The notes: generated by a model not told the origin, from the sequence alone. 64,000 nt of DNA from Blautia schinkii DSM 10518 (GCA_000702025.1 JNKJ01000003.1:186001-250000), one strand, 5' to 3'; numbered from the stretch's first letter, positions 16,773 through 25,445 are shown. Numbers and translations: made by a program.

Positions 16773-17204
16773 TTATAAGAATTCCTTCAATTTCTCCACA
16801 TTTGCCTCTTCATATTCCTTCAAATCTTCCATCAGTTTTTTGATATGCTTCTCCACATCATTCTCGTACTGATGAAGCTTTTTGACCGCTTCCGTGATGC
16901 CCATGCTGCTGCCCTGGATGAGCATTTTCGCAATGTGGGACGCAGAATGGTCGGTCATGGTCTGCATATTGACCATGAGATACGTACGCAGCTTCTCAAA
17001 AGTACCAAGGCCCTTCTCATCAATTCCATTATCGTTAAGAAGCTGTCTCGCCTCCTTATGGAATTTCTCATAGCCCACAAGCTGCTTTTCCAGATAATCA
17101 CGGAGCGCCATATCGTCGGTGATGTCGATCAACTGCTGCAAGGTATCCACGCCCATCTGCGAATTCTGGTAAACATAATTTAAAAACTCTGCATTTGCAT
17201 TCAT
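16773..17204 (-). CDS. All-helical (ferritin-like) protein of unknown function
   Basis: 143 aa, start ATG at 17204 after GAAAGGGG. The sequence is almost entirely amphipathic helix (FLNYVYQNSQMGVDTLQQLI; DYLEKQLVGYEKFHKEARQL; HIAKMLIQGSSMGITEAVKK; a lysine/glutamate-rich end), compatible with a four-helix bundle of the ferritin-like DUF type with a single E..H-like pair. No firm function. It stands 74 bp after sigE on the same strand, so a link to sporulation is possible but unsupported. Confidence 0.6.
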   Translation of the reverse strand: MNANAEFLNYVYQNSQMGVDTLQQLIDITDDMALRDYLEKQLVGYEKFHKEARQLLNDNGIDEKGLGTFEKLRTYLMVNMQTMTDHSASHIAKMLIQGSSMGITEAVKKLHQYENDVEKHIKKLMEDLKEYEEANVEKLKEFL

Positions 17205-17277
17205 AAATCTGTACCCCTTTCCTGAACCTGTCTTTCTCACTGCTAGGATGTGGAAAAGGAGCAAAAATTATGCAGGA

Positions 17278-18009
17278 TTATTCGTATTTCACGATTTCTT
17301 TTTTCAGCCGTTTCATAATCCTTTTTTCAAGGCGGGAGATGTAGGACTGGGAAATTCCCAGCAGGTCTGCAACCTCCTTCTGTGTCTTTTCCCGGCCCTC
17401 CGCGCGGCCCAGGCCGAAACGGAGCTTAATGATGGTCTGCTCTCTCGGGGAAAGCTTGGCGATGGCTTTTCCTAGCAGGGTAATCTCTACCTCATCCTCC
17501 AAATGGCGGGAAATCACATCCTCGTCCGTGCCCAGGATGTCCGAAAGCAATAGCTCATTCCCATCCCAGTCCACGTTGAGCGGCTCATCGATGGATACCT
17601 CCATCTTTGTCTTGCTGTTGCGCCGCAGATACATCAGGATTTCATTTTCAATACAGCGGGAGGCATAGGTTGCCAGCTTGATATTTTTCGTTGGATTAAA
17701 GGTGTTGATAGCTTTGATCAATCCAATGGTGCCGATGGAGATCAGATCCTCCACGCCAACTCCCGTATTATCAAACTTTTTGGCAATATAGACCACCAGG
17801 CGGAGATTGTGCTCGATCAAAAGTGCTTTTGCCTCTTTCTCCTGGTCAGTGCCTAATTTACTGATGACATAGGCTTCCCGCTGGGGCTCCAGCGGCGCGG
17901 GCAGGATATCGTTCCCGCCGATATAGTAAAGCTCCCTCGGTCTGGTCATGACCAGCCGGGAAAGAACCTGAAACGGATAGCAGTTTACGCTGGCTGCTTT
18001 CATGCTCAT
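17278..18009 (-). CDS. sigE: RNA polymerase sigma-E factor precursor, mother-cell sporulation sigma factor
   Basis: 243 aa. After a pro-sequence of about 28 residues comes [13 protein letters not shown], the processing region known from Bacillus pro-sigma-E. Region 2 has [20 protein letters not shown] and [17 protein letters not shown], then [20 protein letters not shown]; region 4 has [20 protein letters not shown]. It directs early mother-cell gene expression after engulfment starts and needs cleavage by SpoIIGA. It lies 14 bp after spoIIGA, the classical spoIIG operon. The downstream sigG usual in many Firmicutes is not here. Confidence 0.96.
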   Translation of the reverse strand: MSMKAASVNCYPFQVLSRLVMTRPRELYYIGGNDILPAPLEPQREAYVISKLGTDQEKEAKALLIEHNLRLVVYIAKKFDNTGVGVEDLISIGTIGLIKAINTFNPTKNIKLATYASRCIENEILMYLRRNSKTKMEVSIDEPLNVDWDGNELLLSDILGTDEDVISRHLEDEVEITLLGKAIAKLSPREQTIIKLRFGLGRAEGREKTQKEVADLLGISQSYISRLEKRIMKRLKKEIVKYE

Positions 18010-18023
18010 AGATGTGACCCCTC

Positions 18024-18875
18024 CTAATGCAATAATCTGGAATTTAACAGTACCTTGTACTCATTTCCCAAAGTGGAGGGTTCAAAGGACAACGCAAACA
18101 CCGGCCTGGAAACATGAACCACTTCTCTGGGGGTATGGATACAAAGGTCCTCTAAAGTGACTGCCAGCAGCATCCCTTCGATGTTTCCCACCGTGGTATA
18201 GGGCAGGAAATGGGGACGCAGCCCGGCAAGCTCCGTATTTTTCAGCTCCCCTGGGTTCTCTTTCAGGTGTTTCAGTTTGTCTACCAATTCTCCGGACAGC
18301 ATTGCTTCCAAAATCTCAGGCTTCACGATGGAAACCGGTGCGCCGCTTATGGGGTCTGCAAGCAGGTTGCCTGTGTCATAGAAACCATAAGACGACTGTA
18401 CTTTACCCTGATATGACAGGGTTATGGGATAAATGTTCTTCATCCGCGCCCGCACCGAATCGGACAAATATACAAGGGCGGTAAGACCAAGGTATGTGCA
18501 GAGGGTGAACAGAAAGAAAGTTTTCAGGGTTATGCTGCCATTGGCAGTCATGACTTCCCAAAAACCTCCGCACAAGAACGCTGTGAGATACAGCGTCACC
18601 ATTGCCTTTAATAGCAATCCGCCTTTTTTTAGTCCGCATCCGATCATTAGCATTCCCATTGCACAAGCGCCGTGCAGCAGGATTGTCACCGGAAGAAAAG
18701 CTTCTGTGGGTATATAGAGAATGAGGCAGGAAAACAGGGCGCCTATGGCTGCCGCAAGAAGGCATCTCTTACGGCTTCCCCTGCACCGAAACAACATCCC
18801 CACAATACGCAGGAGAACGTAATCCATTAAGAGATTCGTCACAAAGACGACATCTATGTATACCTCGTAATACAT
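18024..18875 (-). CDS. spoIIGA: Sigma-E processing peptidase SpoIIGA
   Basis: 283 aa. Five hydrophobic helices in the first 140 residues form the membrane part; the C-terminal half is the aspartic-protease-like domain with the catalytic motif [13 protein letters not shown] (Asp167) and [18 protein letters not shown] near the end. SpoIIGA sits in the septal membrane and, on SpoIIR signalling from the forespore, removes the pro-sequence of sigma-E encoded just downstream. The promoter upstream (18923-18998) has Spo0A features. Confidence 0.94.
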   Translation of the reverse strand: MYYEVYIDVVFVTNLLMDYVLLRIVGMLFRCRGSRKRCLLAAAIGALFSCLILYIPTEAFLPVTILLHGACAMGMLMIGCGLKKGGLLLKAMVTLYLTAFLCGGFWEVMTANGSITLKTFFLFTLCTYLGLTALVYLSDSVRARMKNIYPITLSYQGKVQSSYGFYDTGNLLADPISGAPVSIVKPEILEAMLSGELVDKLKHLKENPGELKNTELAGLRPHFLPYTTVGNIEGMLLAVTLEDLCIHTPREVVHVSRPVFALSFEPSTLGNEYKVLLNSRLLH

Positions 18876-18922
18876 AAAAACCCCCTATGACCTGTCAATC
18901 CTTCACTTTGGTAAGTGAATTC

Positions 18923-18998
18923 ATTATAGGTGATAGGGGGCGCGTATTTTGTCAAAACAAGGGGCCTGTTTCTAAGAATTTCTCGTTATGTTTCGACA
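18923..18998 (-). promoter_or_regulatory. Spo0A-type spoIIG promoter with two 0A boxes
   Basis: Minus strand: TTGACA (18955-18950) and TATAAT (18928-18923) are separated by 21 bp, longer than the normal 17. This is the peculiarity of the Bacillus spoIIG promoter, which uses the vegetative sigma factor but needs Spo0A. TTTTGTCAAAA (opposite strand, overlapping the -35) and TGTCGAAA (18998-18991) match the 0A box TGTCRAA. Start codon of spoIIGA is 47 bp below the -10. Confidence 0.8.
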
Positions 18999-19021
18999 GT
19001 CTTTCGCTACATTATGTAAAC

Positions 19022-19792
19022 TTATTCTCTGTTTTTCTCGTGGAGCGCTTCCATCATCATCCGCAGCTCCCGGATGGGAAACTGGCCAGGTGCGGAGGCC
19101 TCGCCTACGGTGCCGAAGGTCACACAGGAGCCGAAATTTTCGCCGGAAATACGGCTTATGGCGCCTACATTTCCCATTGCCATGGAGATTAAAGGCTTGT
19201 CCGTGTATTCCTTTGCCATGATGCTTGTGGCCTGCATGAGGGCTGCGGTATCCTCGAATTCATGAGGCATTACCGCCATTTTGAGGATGTCGGCTCCGCT
19301 TTCCTCAATGGCACAAAACCGCTTAAGAAGGGTATCCTTGTCGTCTGTTTTCTCAAAGTCATGGGAGGAACCTACAACAACGGCTCCGGCCTCCTTGAGG
19401 GAACGGATGAGAGCCTTTTTTTCCTCCTCGCATCCGAACACCTCCACATCCACAAGGTCGGTTTTTCCGGTGTTTGCTGCCAGTAAATTGAGGTTTACAT
19501 AATCTTTTGTCGTAAACGGTCGGTTTCCACCCTCGGCTTTGGTGCGGATTGTAAATAAAAGGGGAATCTGTCCTAAAATGTCGGCTAATGAGTCCAAGGT
19601 TTCGACTATTTTCTGCGGCTGGTCAAGGGCTTCGAAGAAGTCGACGCGCCATTCTATCAGGTCGGCGCCGGCAGAGGCGGCTTCTCTCGCTTGTGTGTAT
19701 AGCTCTTTTGAGGAAGCGGCTGTCAGGGGCACGCAGATTTTGGGTATTCCGCTGCCTAGAAGAAGATTTTTAATTTGAATTGGGTTGGTCAT
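19022..19792 (-). CDS. aroD: 3-dehydroquinate dehydratase, type I
   Basis: 256 aa, start ATG at 19792 after AAAAAAGGAG. Type I signature residues are visible: EWRVDFF with the conserved Glu/Arg, the active-site His in VVGSSHDFEKT, and the Schiff-base Lys in ILKMAVMP; SMGNVGAISRISGENFGS completes the phosphate-binding end. It converts 3-dehydroquinate to 3-dehydroshikimate in aromatic amino-acid synthesis. It is divergently placed to aroE, the next pathway step, 510 bp away. Confidence 0.95.
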   Translation of the reverse strand: MTNPIQIKNLLLGSGIPKICVPLTAASSKELYTQAREAASAGADLIEWRVDFFEALDQPQKIVETLDSLADILGQIPLLFTIRTKAEGGNRPFTTKDYVNLNLLAANTGKTDLVDVEVFGCEEEKKALIRSLKEAGAVVVGSSHDFEKTDDKDTLLKRFCAIEESGADILKMAVMPHEFEDTAALMQATSIMAKEYTDKPLISMAMGNVGAISRISGENFGSCVTFGTVGEASAPGQFPIRELRMMMEALHEKNRE

Positions 19793-19827
19793 TTCTTGAC
19801 ATCTCCTTTTTTGTAGAATAGAATATT

Positions 19828-19909
19828 CGAGGGGGCAATTTCGTGGGGCAAAAGCCCGAATGCCATTTCGAGGGGGCAATCTCAGAGTTGCGAAAGCCCG
19901 AATGCCCCC
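19828..19909. repeat. Two 41-bp direct repeats, the second also a hairpin
   Basis: Units starting CGAGGGGGCAAT at 19828 and 19869 both continue to AAAGCCCGAATGCC. The second unit has GAGGGGGCA pairing with TGCCCCCTC, a perfect stem, so the repeat can fold. Located in the aroD-aroE divergent gap, about 40 bp upstream of aroD. The rest of this 510-bp gap to 20124 shows no gene. Confidence 0.6.
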
Positions 19910-20124
19910 TCGAGCTCCCCCTGTTGGGCACGCTGGGTGTTGGGTTCGGGAGATTTGTCCTATTTAGGGGGGCGTTTTCCGGGGGGCTTGTTGGTAACGG
20001 TCAATTGGTTCTGGACATACTGCGTTGATTTGGTAAAAAGGTGTTCTTTAGTGCGTCACATTTGTGTTTGTTTTTTGTAGAAGAATAGCGATTTCAACTA
20101 AGTGTGTTAAGGACCGGTAAATTT

Positions 20125-20290
20125 ATGGCTTGTATGAAATCATATATGTGTGTGGAGCTGAGATGTATTTTGTAAAATCATATATCTGTGCACAACTGAA
20201 ATGTATTTTGTTAGATCGTATATTTGTGCGAATTTGAAATGTATTTTGCAAAATCGTATATTTGTGCAAATTTAAAATGTATTTTGTGGA
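20125..20290. repeat. 38-bp tandem repeat array upstream of aroE
   Basis: Units begin at 20125, 20163, 20201 and 20239, each exactly 38 bp, with a partial fifth from 20277. Consensus: ATGTATTTTGYAAAATCRTA followed by TATNTGTGCRAANTTGAA. Copies drift by a few bases, the first most. There are no spacers, so this is not a CRISPR. The array ends directly at the aroE ribosome-binding site and must form its 5' leader or promoter region. Confidence 0.85.
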
Positions 20291-20302
20291 TTGGAGGGTA
20301 TC

Positions 20303-21190
20303 ATGAATAATAATAATAACAATAATAATGCGATCACTGGACATACGAAGCTTACGGCGTTGTTGGGGAGGCCGGTGGCGCATAGTATTTCGCCGCTTAT
20401 GCATAATGAGGCGTTTCGGCGGCTGGGGTTGGATTATGTGTATCTGTGTTTTGATGTTGATGAGGATTCATTGGCGCGGGCGGTTGAGGGGCTTAGGGCG
20501 TGTGGTATTCGTGGGTTTAATCTTACTATGCCTAATAAGAATAAAATCGTTGGGCTTTTGGATGAGCTTTCTCCTGCCGCTAGGCTTATTGGGGCTGTGA
20601 ATACTGTGGTTAATGAGGACGGGCGGCTTATTGGCTATAATACGGACGGCATGGGGTATATGCAGGCTGTGAAGGACGCCGGTTACGATATTATTGGAAA
20701 AAGCATTACCGTTATGGGTGCCGGCGGCGCGGCTACTGCTATCTGTGCTCAGGCGGCGTTGGATGGGGTGAACGTGCTTCATATTTTTGCCCGCAGGAGC
20801 AGCCGTTTCTGGGACCGTACGCAAAAGCTGGTGGACACTATCAACAGTACGCTTGACTGCAGAGCTATTCTTCACGACAATGATGACAAAGGGGCGCTTG
20901 TGCAGGCGGTTGGGGAAAGTGCACTGCTTCTGAACGCTACCTCGCTTGGCATGGCGCCTGACATTGAGGGAACGATCATCACGGATACTTCGATATTCCG
21001 GCCGGATCTTATTGTGTCTGATGTCGTCTATAATCCCCGGGAAACCCGATTGCTGCGGGAAGCGCGGGAGGCTGGGTGCCGCACGTTCAACGGGATGTAT
21101 ATGCTCCTTTATCAGGGTGCGGAGGCGTTTCGGCTGTGGACCGGTATGGATATGCCGGTTGAGGAGATTAAAGCAAAATATTTCGCCTGA
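20303..21190 (+). CDS. aroE: Shikimate dehydrogenase
   Basis: 295 aa from the ATG at 20303 behind GGAGGG; an in-frame ATG 12 bp upstream precedes that site. The N-terminus has a run of eight Asn encoded by an AAT/AAC triplet repeat, unusual for the family. Then the substrate-binding motifs GRPVAHSISPLMHNEAF and NLTMPNKNKI with the catalytic Lys, IGYNTDGMGY, and the NADP-binding GAGGAATAI. It reduces 3-dehydroshikimate to shikimate. Third positions are rich in T and G, unlike aroD nearby, which may hint at a different history. Possible YdiB-like quinate activity cannot be excluded. Confidence 0.92.
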   Translation: MNNNNNNNNAITGHTKLTALLGRPVAHSISPLMHNEAFRRLGLDYVYLCFDVDEDSLARAVEGLRACGIRGFNLTMPNKNKIVGLLDELSPAARLIGAVNTVVNEDGRLIGYNTDGMGYMQAVKDAGYDIIGKSITVMGAGGAATAICAQAALDGVNVLHIFARRSSRFWDRTQKLVDTINSTLDCRAILHDNDDKGALVQAVGESALLLNATSLGMAPDIEGTIITDTSIFRPDLIVSDVVYNPRETRLLREAREAGCRTFNGMYMLLYQGAEAFRLWTGMDMPVEEIKAKYFA

Positions 21191-21228
21191 ATTTGAGGGT
21201 GGTGGCTTGGCCCGCTGCTCACAACAAT

Positions 21229-21273
21229 AAAAGCTGCGGCTGCGGAAGGATTTATCCGCCAGCCGCAGCTTTT
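21229..21273. terminator. Bidirectional terminator between aroE and thrS
   Basis: AAAAGCTGCGGCT and AGCCGCAGCTTTT form a perfect 13-bp stem with a further inner GCGGA/TCCGC pairing and a T-tract on each strand. It serves the convergent aroE (plus) and thrS (minus) genes. Confidence 0.9.
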
Positions 21274-21331
21274 ATTTTATATTTGTTCATAAGGTCTTAC
21301 GGCGTTGTGCCTGCCACATACGCTCCAGTCA

Positions 21332-21391
21332 GCGACATGAGTCTTAGCAACATGAGTCTCAGCAACATGAGTCTCGGCAACATGAGTGGTC
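21332..21391. repeat. Four 15-bp tandem repeats downstream of thrS
   Basis: Units at 21332, 21347, 21362 and 21377 share GCAACATGAGTCTC with one to four changes. They lie between the shared terminator and the thrS stop, outside any supported gene. Being multiples of three they leave an open frame (repeated NMSLS), but no start or ribosome-binding site supports a protein. Confidence 0.8.
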
Positions 21392-21409
21392 GTAATTGCT
21401 TTTCGGCCT

Positions 21410-23344
21410 TTATTTTGCCTCTTCCTGAACTTCTACTTTACGGTTTTCTCTGTTTTTGATTTCTTCTTTGATTGCGCTGATGAAGGCCGTAAGGTCTTTT
21501 GCGCCTTCGTCGCCTAAGAAGCGGCTTCTGACGGAAACTTTGCCTTCTTCCTCTTCCTTTGCGCCTACAACGAGCATATAAGGAACCTTCTGAAGTCTTG
21601 CCTCGCGGATTTTGTAACCAATCTTCTCGGCACGGGTGTCAACCTCGGCACGGATGCCGGAGGCCTTGAGCTCACCAAGCACTTTGTCCGCATAGTCCAT
21701 ATATTTCTCGGAAATCGGAAGGACCTTTACCTGTACAGGGGCAAGCCAGGTTGGGAATGCGCCTGCAAAATGTTCGATAAGGATTCCGATAAATCTTTCA
21801 ATGGAGCCGAAAGCCACGCGGTGAATCATGATCGGGCGGTGTTTTTCTCCGTCAGCACCGATGTATTCGCAGTTAAAGCGAAGCGGAAGCTGGAAGTCAA
21901 GCTGGATGGTTCCGCACTGCCAGGTTCTGCCGATGGAGTCCTCCAGATGGAAGTCGATCTTCGGTCCGTAGAAAGCGCCGTCTCCTTCATTGACCACATA
22001 GTTGAGTCCCAGGTCGTCCAATGCGCCGCGCAGTGCGTCGGTAGCCATCTCCCAGTCCTCGTCGCTTCCCATGGAATCCTCAGGACGGGTGGACAGCTCT
22101 ACGTGATATTTGAATCCAAAGAGCTGGTAAACCTCATCGATCAGCTGGGCAACGCCTTTAATCTCATCGCGAATCTGCTCCGGTGTCATGAAGATATGCG
22201 CGTCATCCTGTGTAAAGCAGCGCACACGCATCAGTCCGTGGAGCTGGCCGGATTTCTCATGGCGGTGGACAAGTCCCAGCTCTCCCATACGCAGCGGCAG
22301 ATCGCGGTAGGAACGCGGCTCTGACTGATATACGAGGATTCCGCCCGGGCAGTTCATTGGCTTGATGGCGAAATCTGTTTCGTCGATCACAGTGGTGTAC
22401 ATGTTTTCTTTATAATGATCCCAATGTCCTGAGGTCTCCCACAGGTGGCGGCTCAGCATGATTGGGGTGGAAATCTCTACATAACCTGCTTTGTTGTGGA
22501 TTTCTCTCCAATAGTCGAGAAGGGTGTTTTTAAGCACCATACCCTTTGGCAGGAAGAATGGAAATCCGGGTCCTTCCTCTTTCATCATGAATAAGCCAAG
22601 CTCTTTGCCAAGCTTTCTGTGGTCACGCTTTTTCGCTTCCTCCAGACGGGTGATATAGTCGTCCAGGTCTGCTTTCTTTGTATAGGAGGTACCGTAGATT
22701 CTGGTGAGCATTTTATTCTTTTCGCTACCGCGCCAGTAAGCTCCTGCAATGCTGGTAAGCTTGAATGCTTTGACTGGTTTGGTGGTCATCAGGTGCGGTC
22801 CTGCACACAGATCTACGAATTCGCCCTGCTGATAGAAGCTAATCTCCGCATCTTCGGGAAGGTCTTCGATAAGTTCCACCTTGTAGGGCTCGTTTTTCTC
22901 TTTAAAATATTCGATGGCTTCGGCTCTGGGCTCTGTGAATCTGGTGATGGGAAGAGACTCTTTGACGATTTTCTTCATCTCTGCCTCGATTTTGGTCAGG
23001 TCCTCGGCTACAATCGGGGTGTCGCTGTCAATATCATAATAGAAACCTTCTGCTACGGATGGCCCGATCGCAAGCTTCACATCCGGATAAAGACGTTTGA
23101 TGGCCTGAGCCATGATGTGAGAGGTGGTGTGGCGGAATGCGCCCTTGCCGCCCTCGCTGTCAAAGGTTAGGATATTTAATTCACAGTCCTTGTCTATCAC
23201 GGTACGCAGGTCCACAACCTCGCCGTCCACCTCGCCTGCACAGGCAACGCGTGCCAGGCCTTCGCTTATGTCAGACGCAATGTCGATTACGGATTTCGCT
23301 TCTGCGTACTCTTTTTTTGAACCATCTTTTAATGTGATTATCAT
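21410..23344 (-). CDS. thrS: Threonine-tRNA ligase
   Basis: 644 aa, full length. An N-terminal TGS domain (1-60) is followed by the editing domain with HTTSHIMAQAIKRLYPDVKL (the HxxxH pair), then the class II catalytic core: motif 2 region MGELGLVHRHEKSGQLHGLM, RVRCFTQDDAHIF, zinc-binding Cys in PMNCPGGI, and motif 3 HRVAFGSIERFIGILIEHF. The C-terminal anticodon-binding domain has PVQVKVLPIS. It charges tRNA-Thr in the cytoplasm. Regulated by the T-box leader at 23518-23797. Confidence 0.97.
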   Translation of the reverse strand: MIITLKDGSKKEYAEAKSVIDIASDISEGLARVACAGEVDGEVVDLRTVIDKDCELNILTFDSEGGKGAFRHTTSHIMAQAIKRLYPDVKLAIGPSVAEGFYYDIDSDTPIVAEDLTKIEAEMKKIVKESLPITRFTEPRAEAIEYFKEKNEPYKVELIEDLPEDAEISFYQQGEFVDLCAGPHLMTTKPVKAFKLTSIAGAYWRGSEKNKMLTRIYGTSYTKKADLDDYITRLEEAKKRDHRKLGKELGLFMMKEEGPGFPFFLPKGMVLKNTLLDYWREIHNKAGYVEISTPIMLSRHLWETSGHWDHYKENMYTTVIDETDFAIKPMNCPGGILVYQSEPRSYRDLPLRMGELGLVHRHEKSGQLHGLMRVRCFTQDDAHIFMTPEQIRDEIKGVAQLIDEVYQLFGFKYHVELSTRPEDSMGSDEDWEMATDALRGALDDLGLNYVVNEGDGAFYGPKIDFHLEDSIGRTWQCGTIQLDFQLPLRFNCEYIGADGEKHRPIMIHRVAFGSIERFIGILIEHFAGAFPTWLAPVQVKVLPISEKYMDYADKVLGELKASGIRAEVDTRAEKIGYKIREARLQKVPYMLVVGAKEEEEGKVSVRSRFLGDEGAKDLTAFISAIKEEIKNRENRKVEVQEEAK

Positions 23345-23517
23345 GGTTATTCTCCTTTTCTTAATAGTTGGTATGATATGATGATTGGTATGATGCGGCT
23401 GTCAGACAGCCTTCTTTTACATATTGTGCAGCACTGAGTGGTATTTACATCAGCAGGAATGTCAACGGGATTTGACTGCCTTCCATTAGAACAGATTGGA
23501 ATATTTGCTGATGAAAT

Positions 23518-23797
23518 AAAAAATCCCTTACAATGCACCTGCACTGTAAGGGACGAGTTGATTTGCTCGCGGTTCCACCCTGCTTGTCCGGCCTCTTGAT
23601 TGCTCGTGGCCTGACCACTCTATTTGATGATAACGGTATCACCGGGCCGGATTAGGGCCACTCGGAGGTAGTTTTCGACTGCTTCCCGATAAGGCGCTTC
23701 CAGCATCTGCACCTCTCTCTGGAACGTTCCACAGTTTACTCGTCTCGTCATAGTGTTGGTTACTTATTTAGTATTTTTGCTATCTGTGTTTGCTATG
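23518..23797 (-). ncRNA. T-box leader (tRNA-sensing riboswitch) of thrS
   Basis: Minus strand: the canonical T-box sequence AGGGTGGAACCGCG is at 23581-23568. It is followed by a terminator hairpin (CCCTTACA 23552-23545 against TGTAAGGG 23532-23525) and a T-run. Upstream is a long Stem-I-like region with AGAGAG near GTTCC. A likely Thr specifier ACC lies in AAAACTACCTCC, tentatively. Uncharged tRNA-Thr stabilises the antiterminator and turns thrS on. Confidence 0.93.
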
Positions 23798-23803
23798 TTC
23801 CTC

Positions 23804-23832
23804 ATTATAGCGTTGGTTTTGGGGTTTGTCAA
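23804..23832 (-). promoter_or_regulatory. Consensus vegetative promoter of the thrS leader
   Basis: TTGACA (23832-23827) and TATAAT (23809-23804) with a 17-bp spacer, a perfect match to the housekeeping sigma consensus, placed just upstream of the T-box. Confidence 0.92.
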
Positions 23833-23850
23833 TTGTTTTGAGGTGAATTT

Positions 23851-24600
23851 TCACACGTTCCCTTTTATCATTTCTTTCACCACAGCAAACACTTCCCGCA
23901 CCACATAATGCACCTGCATGAGCGGGTCTGAGGCGGCGGCGATTCCTTGAGGGGAGTTGTAGCCCAGTTTTTGTGCGAGCTTTACGGCACGGTATACATG
24001 AAAATTATTTGAAATGATTCCTGTACGGCTGTCCGCGCATCCGGTCAGCTCATGGGAAAACGCAAGATTTTCTTTCGTACTGGTGGATTTCTCCTCGAGA
24101 ATCATTCGTTTTTCGGAAATACCTCTGGCAGTTAAATATTCTTTCATGCACTGGGCTTCTGTGATATCCTCACCGGAGCCTTTGCCGCCGGATAAAATGA
24201 AAATTGTATCAGGATTTTTTTCCGCATAGGCAAGTGCTTCGTCAAGCCTTTTCTTTAATGCTCTGGACGGCACATCTTTTTTCACTTGGGCTCCGAGCAC
24301 GACTACGTAGTCGAGATCCGCGTCCCCTTTCCAGGTCATACCCTGAATAATTTTGCCGCATATGGAAAAAAATAGAACCGCTCCCGCAATCACCACAGCC
24401 GTCATGGCATAACGCAGCCATCCCGGGAAGAATCCTGGATGAACTTTGCCATAACGTATAAGAAACGCGCAGCCAAACAATGCAGCAGCGCCTAGAAGCC
24501 AAATCCAGGCAAAATCAGCGGTAATACCTGCATAGATTACAAGCACCAGATAATAGATTACAAACAGCACCCCCGCTGTGGTACATATTCCTGAAAACAT
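23851..24600 (-). CDS. YdcF-family (DUF218) membrane protein
   Basis: 249 aa. Three N-terminal membrane helices (about 5-25, 30-50, 65-85) precede a DUF218/YdcF domain with DYVVVLGAQVKKDVPSRALK, FILSGGKGSGEDITEAQCMK, LEEKSTSTKENLAFS and ISNNFHVYRAVKLA. Family members (SanA, ElyC) are linked to envelope and vancomycin-sensitivity phenotypes or to binding nucleotide-like ligands; the reaction is unknown. RBS GGAGG before the ATG at 24600. A 45-bp repeat lies just upstream. Confidence 0.88.
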   Translation of the reverse strand: MFSGICTTAGVLFVIYYLVLVIYAGITADFAWIWLLGAAALFGCAFLIRYGKVHPGFFPGWLRYAMTAVVIAGAVLFFSICGKIIQGMTWKGDADLDYVVVLGAQVKKDVPSRALKKRLDEALAYAEKNPDTIFILSGGKGSGEDITEAQCMKEYLTARGISEKRMILEEKSTSTKENLAFSHELTGCADSRTGIISNNFHVYRAVKLAQKLGYNSPQGIAAASDPLMQVHYVVREVFAVVKEMIKGNV

Positions 24601-24623
24601 TATAGACCTCCTTAGTTACCAGG

Positions 24624-24713
24624 GTCAGTCCCTTTATCGCCAGCATCAGCTCGTCGTAAGTCATAAGAGTCAGCCCCTTTATCGCCAACGTCAGCTCATC
24701 GTAAGTCATAAGC
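24624..24713. repeat. Two 45-bp direct repeats upstream of the ydcF-like gene
   Basis: Units at 24624-24668 and 24669-24713 differ by about five bases; a third, weaker trace leads into the ydcF start. On the minus strand they keep a frame open for a 15-residue repeat (MTYDELTLAIKGLTL, then MTYDELMLAIKGLTL), but no clear ribosome-binding site for it was found. It may be a leader-peptide remnant or a spacer repeat. Confidence 0.7.
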
Positions 24714-24760
24714 GAAGAAAAGGACAAAATAATCATCTAAATCTGTGGAAATGGTAAAAA

Positions 24761-24794
24761 CGGACTGCCGTATTTTATATTTCCCGACAGTCCG
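24761..24794 (-). terminator. Terminator after the SEC-C protein gene
   Basis: Minus strand CGGACTG (24794-24788) pairs with CAGTCCG (24767-24761) followed by TTTTTACC, 49 bp past the stop at 24843. Confidence 0.85.
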
Positions 24795-24842
24795 CTCTTT
24801 AGCCAGTACAGCTTCTTTGAAATATCGAACGCAATACCGTAA

Positions 24843-25355
24843 TTAATTTTTGCCGCAGCAGTGTTTATATTTCTTTCCGCTTCCGCATGGACATGGATCG
24901 TTACGTCCAACCTTCGGTCCTTTGACAATCGTACCAGATTTCTTCTGCTCAAGGTAGAGTTCTTTTTTCTTATCCTCCGGGAAGATCTTGTCCCACTGAG
25001 GAAGCTCATAGAGCCAGTCAGCTCTGGCATCCACCATGTTTTTGTAAAGGAGCTCGTTGTCAAAGCCGAGATTTACTACAGTGTTCTCATCCATGGTCTC
25101 GATTGGGTTCGGATTCTTGAGGCTGTCATTAATACCATCCAGGAAACCGACCATAGTCAGAACCTCTTGACCATATTTCTCAGCAAGCTCTTTCACAGTT
25201 CCGGTTACCACTTCATCCGGGTTCTCCAGAAGCTGCTCATAAATGCCTTTTTCAATATTAAAATAATTAGCCCAGAATCTCTGAAGCTTATTGCGGTCTG
25301 CCTGCTGGTCGTAGGCAATTGAACGCCACTGCTCTAAGATTGTTTTATCACTCAT
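24843..25355 (-). CDS. SEC-C metal-binding motif protein
   Basis: 170 aa, start ATG ([10 protein letters not shown]) at 25355 after AAGAGGA. The C-terminal 22 residues are the SEC-C zinc motif [20 protein letters not shown], as at the end of SecA. The rest (about 1-130) is helical with an acidic [20 protein letters not shown]; no other domain recognised. Stand-alone SEC-C proteins of this size are common in Lachnospiraceae and their role is unknown; chaperone or SecA-related functions are guesses. Monocistronic with its own terminator. Confidence 0.8.
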   Translation of the reverse strand: MSDKTILEQWRSIAYDQQADRNKLQRFWANYFNIEKGIYEQLLENPDEVVTGTVKELAEKYGQEVLTMVGFLDGINDSLKNPNPIETMDENTVVNLGFDNELLYKNMVDARADWLYELPQWDKIFPEDKKKELYLEQKKSGTIVKGPKVGRNDPCPCGSGKKYKHCCGKN

Positions 25356-25445
25356 TTGTCTAGTCCTCTTTTCCAAAAATTTCATTGGTATTATACCATC
25401 TTTTCAGGGAAAACACAAATCATATTGTTTGTATTTTTTGTGAAT

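Noticed and set aside
19843..20028. Plus-strand frame over the 41-bp repeats
   Set aside because: No RBS and composition is dictated by the repeats.
20125..20290. Possible small CRISPR array
   Set aside because: The 38-bp units follow each other directly with no spacers and drift in sequence; no cas genes nearby.
24515..24736. Protein gene over the 45-bp repeat and the 5' end of the ydcF-like gene
   Set aside because: It overlaps the ydcF start in another frame and lacks its own convincing RBS; kept only as a repeat.
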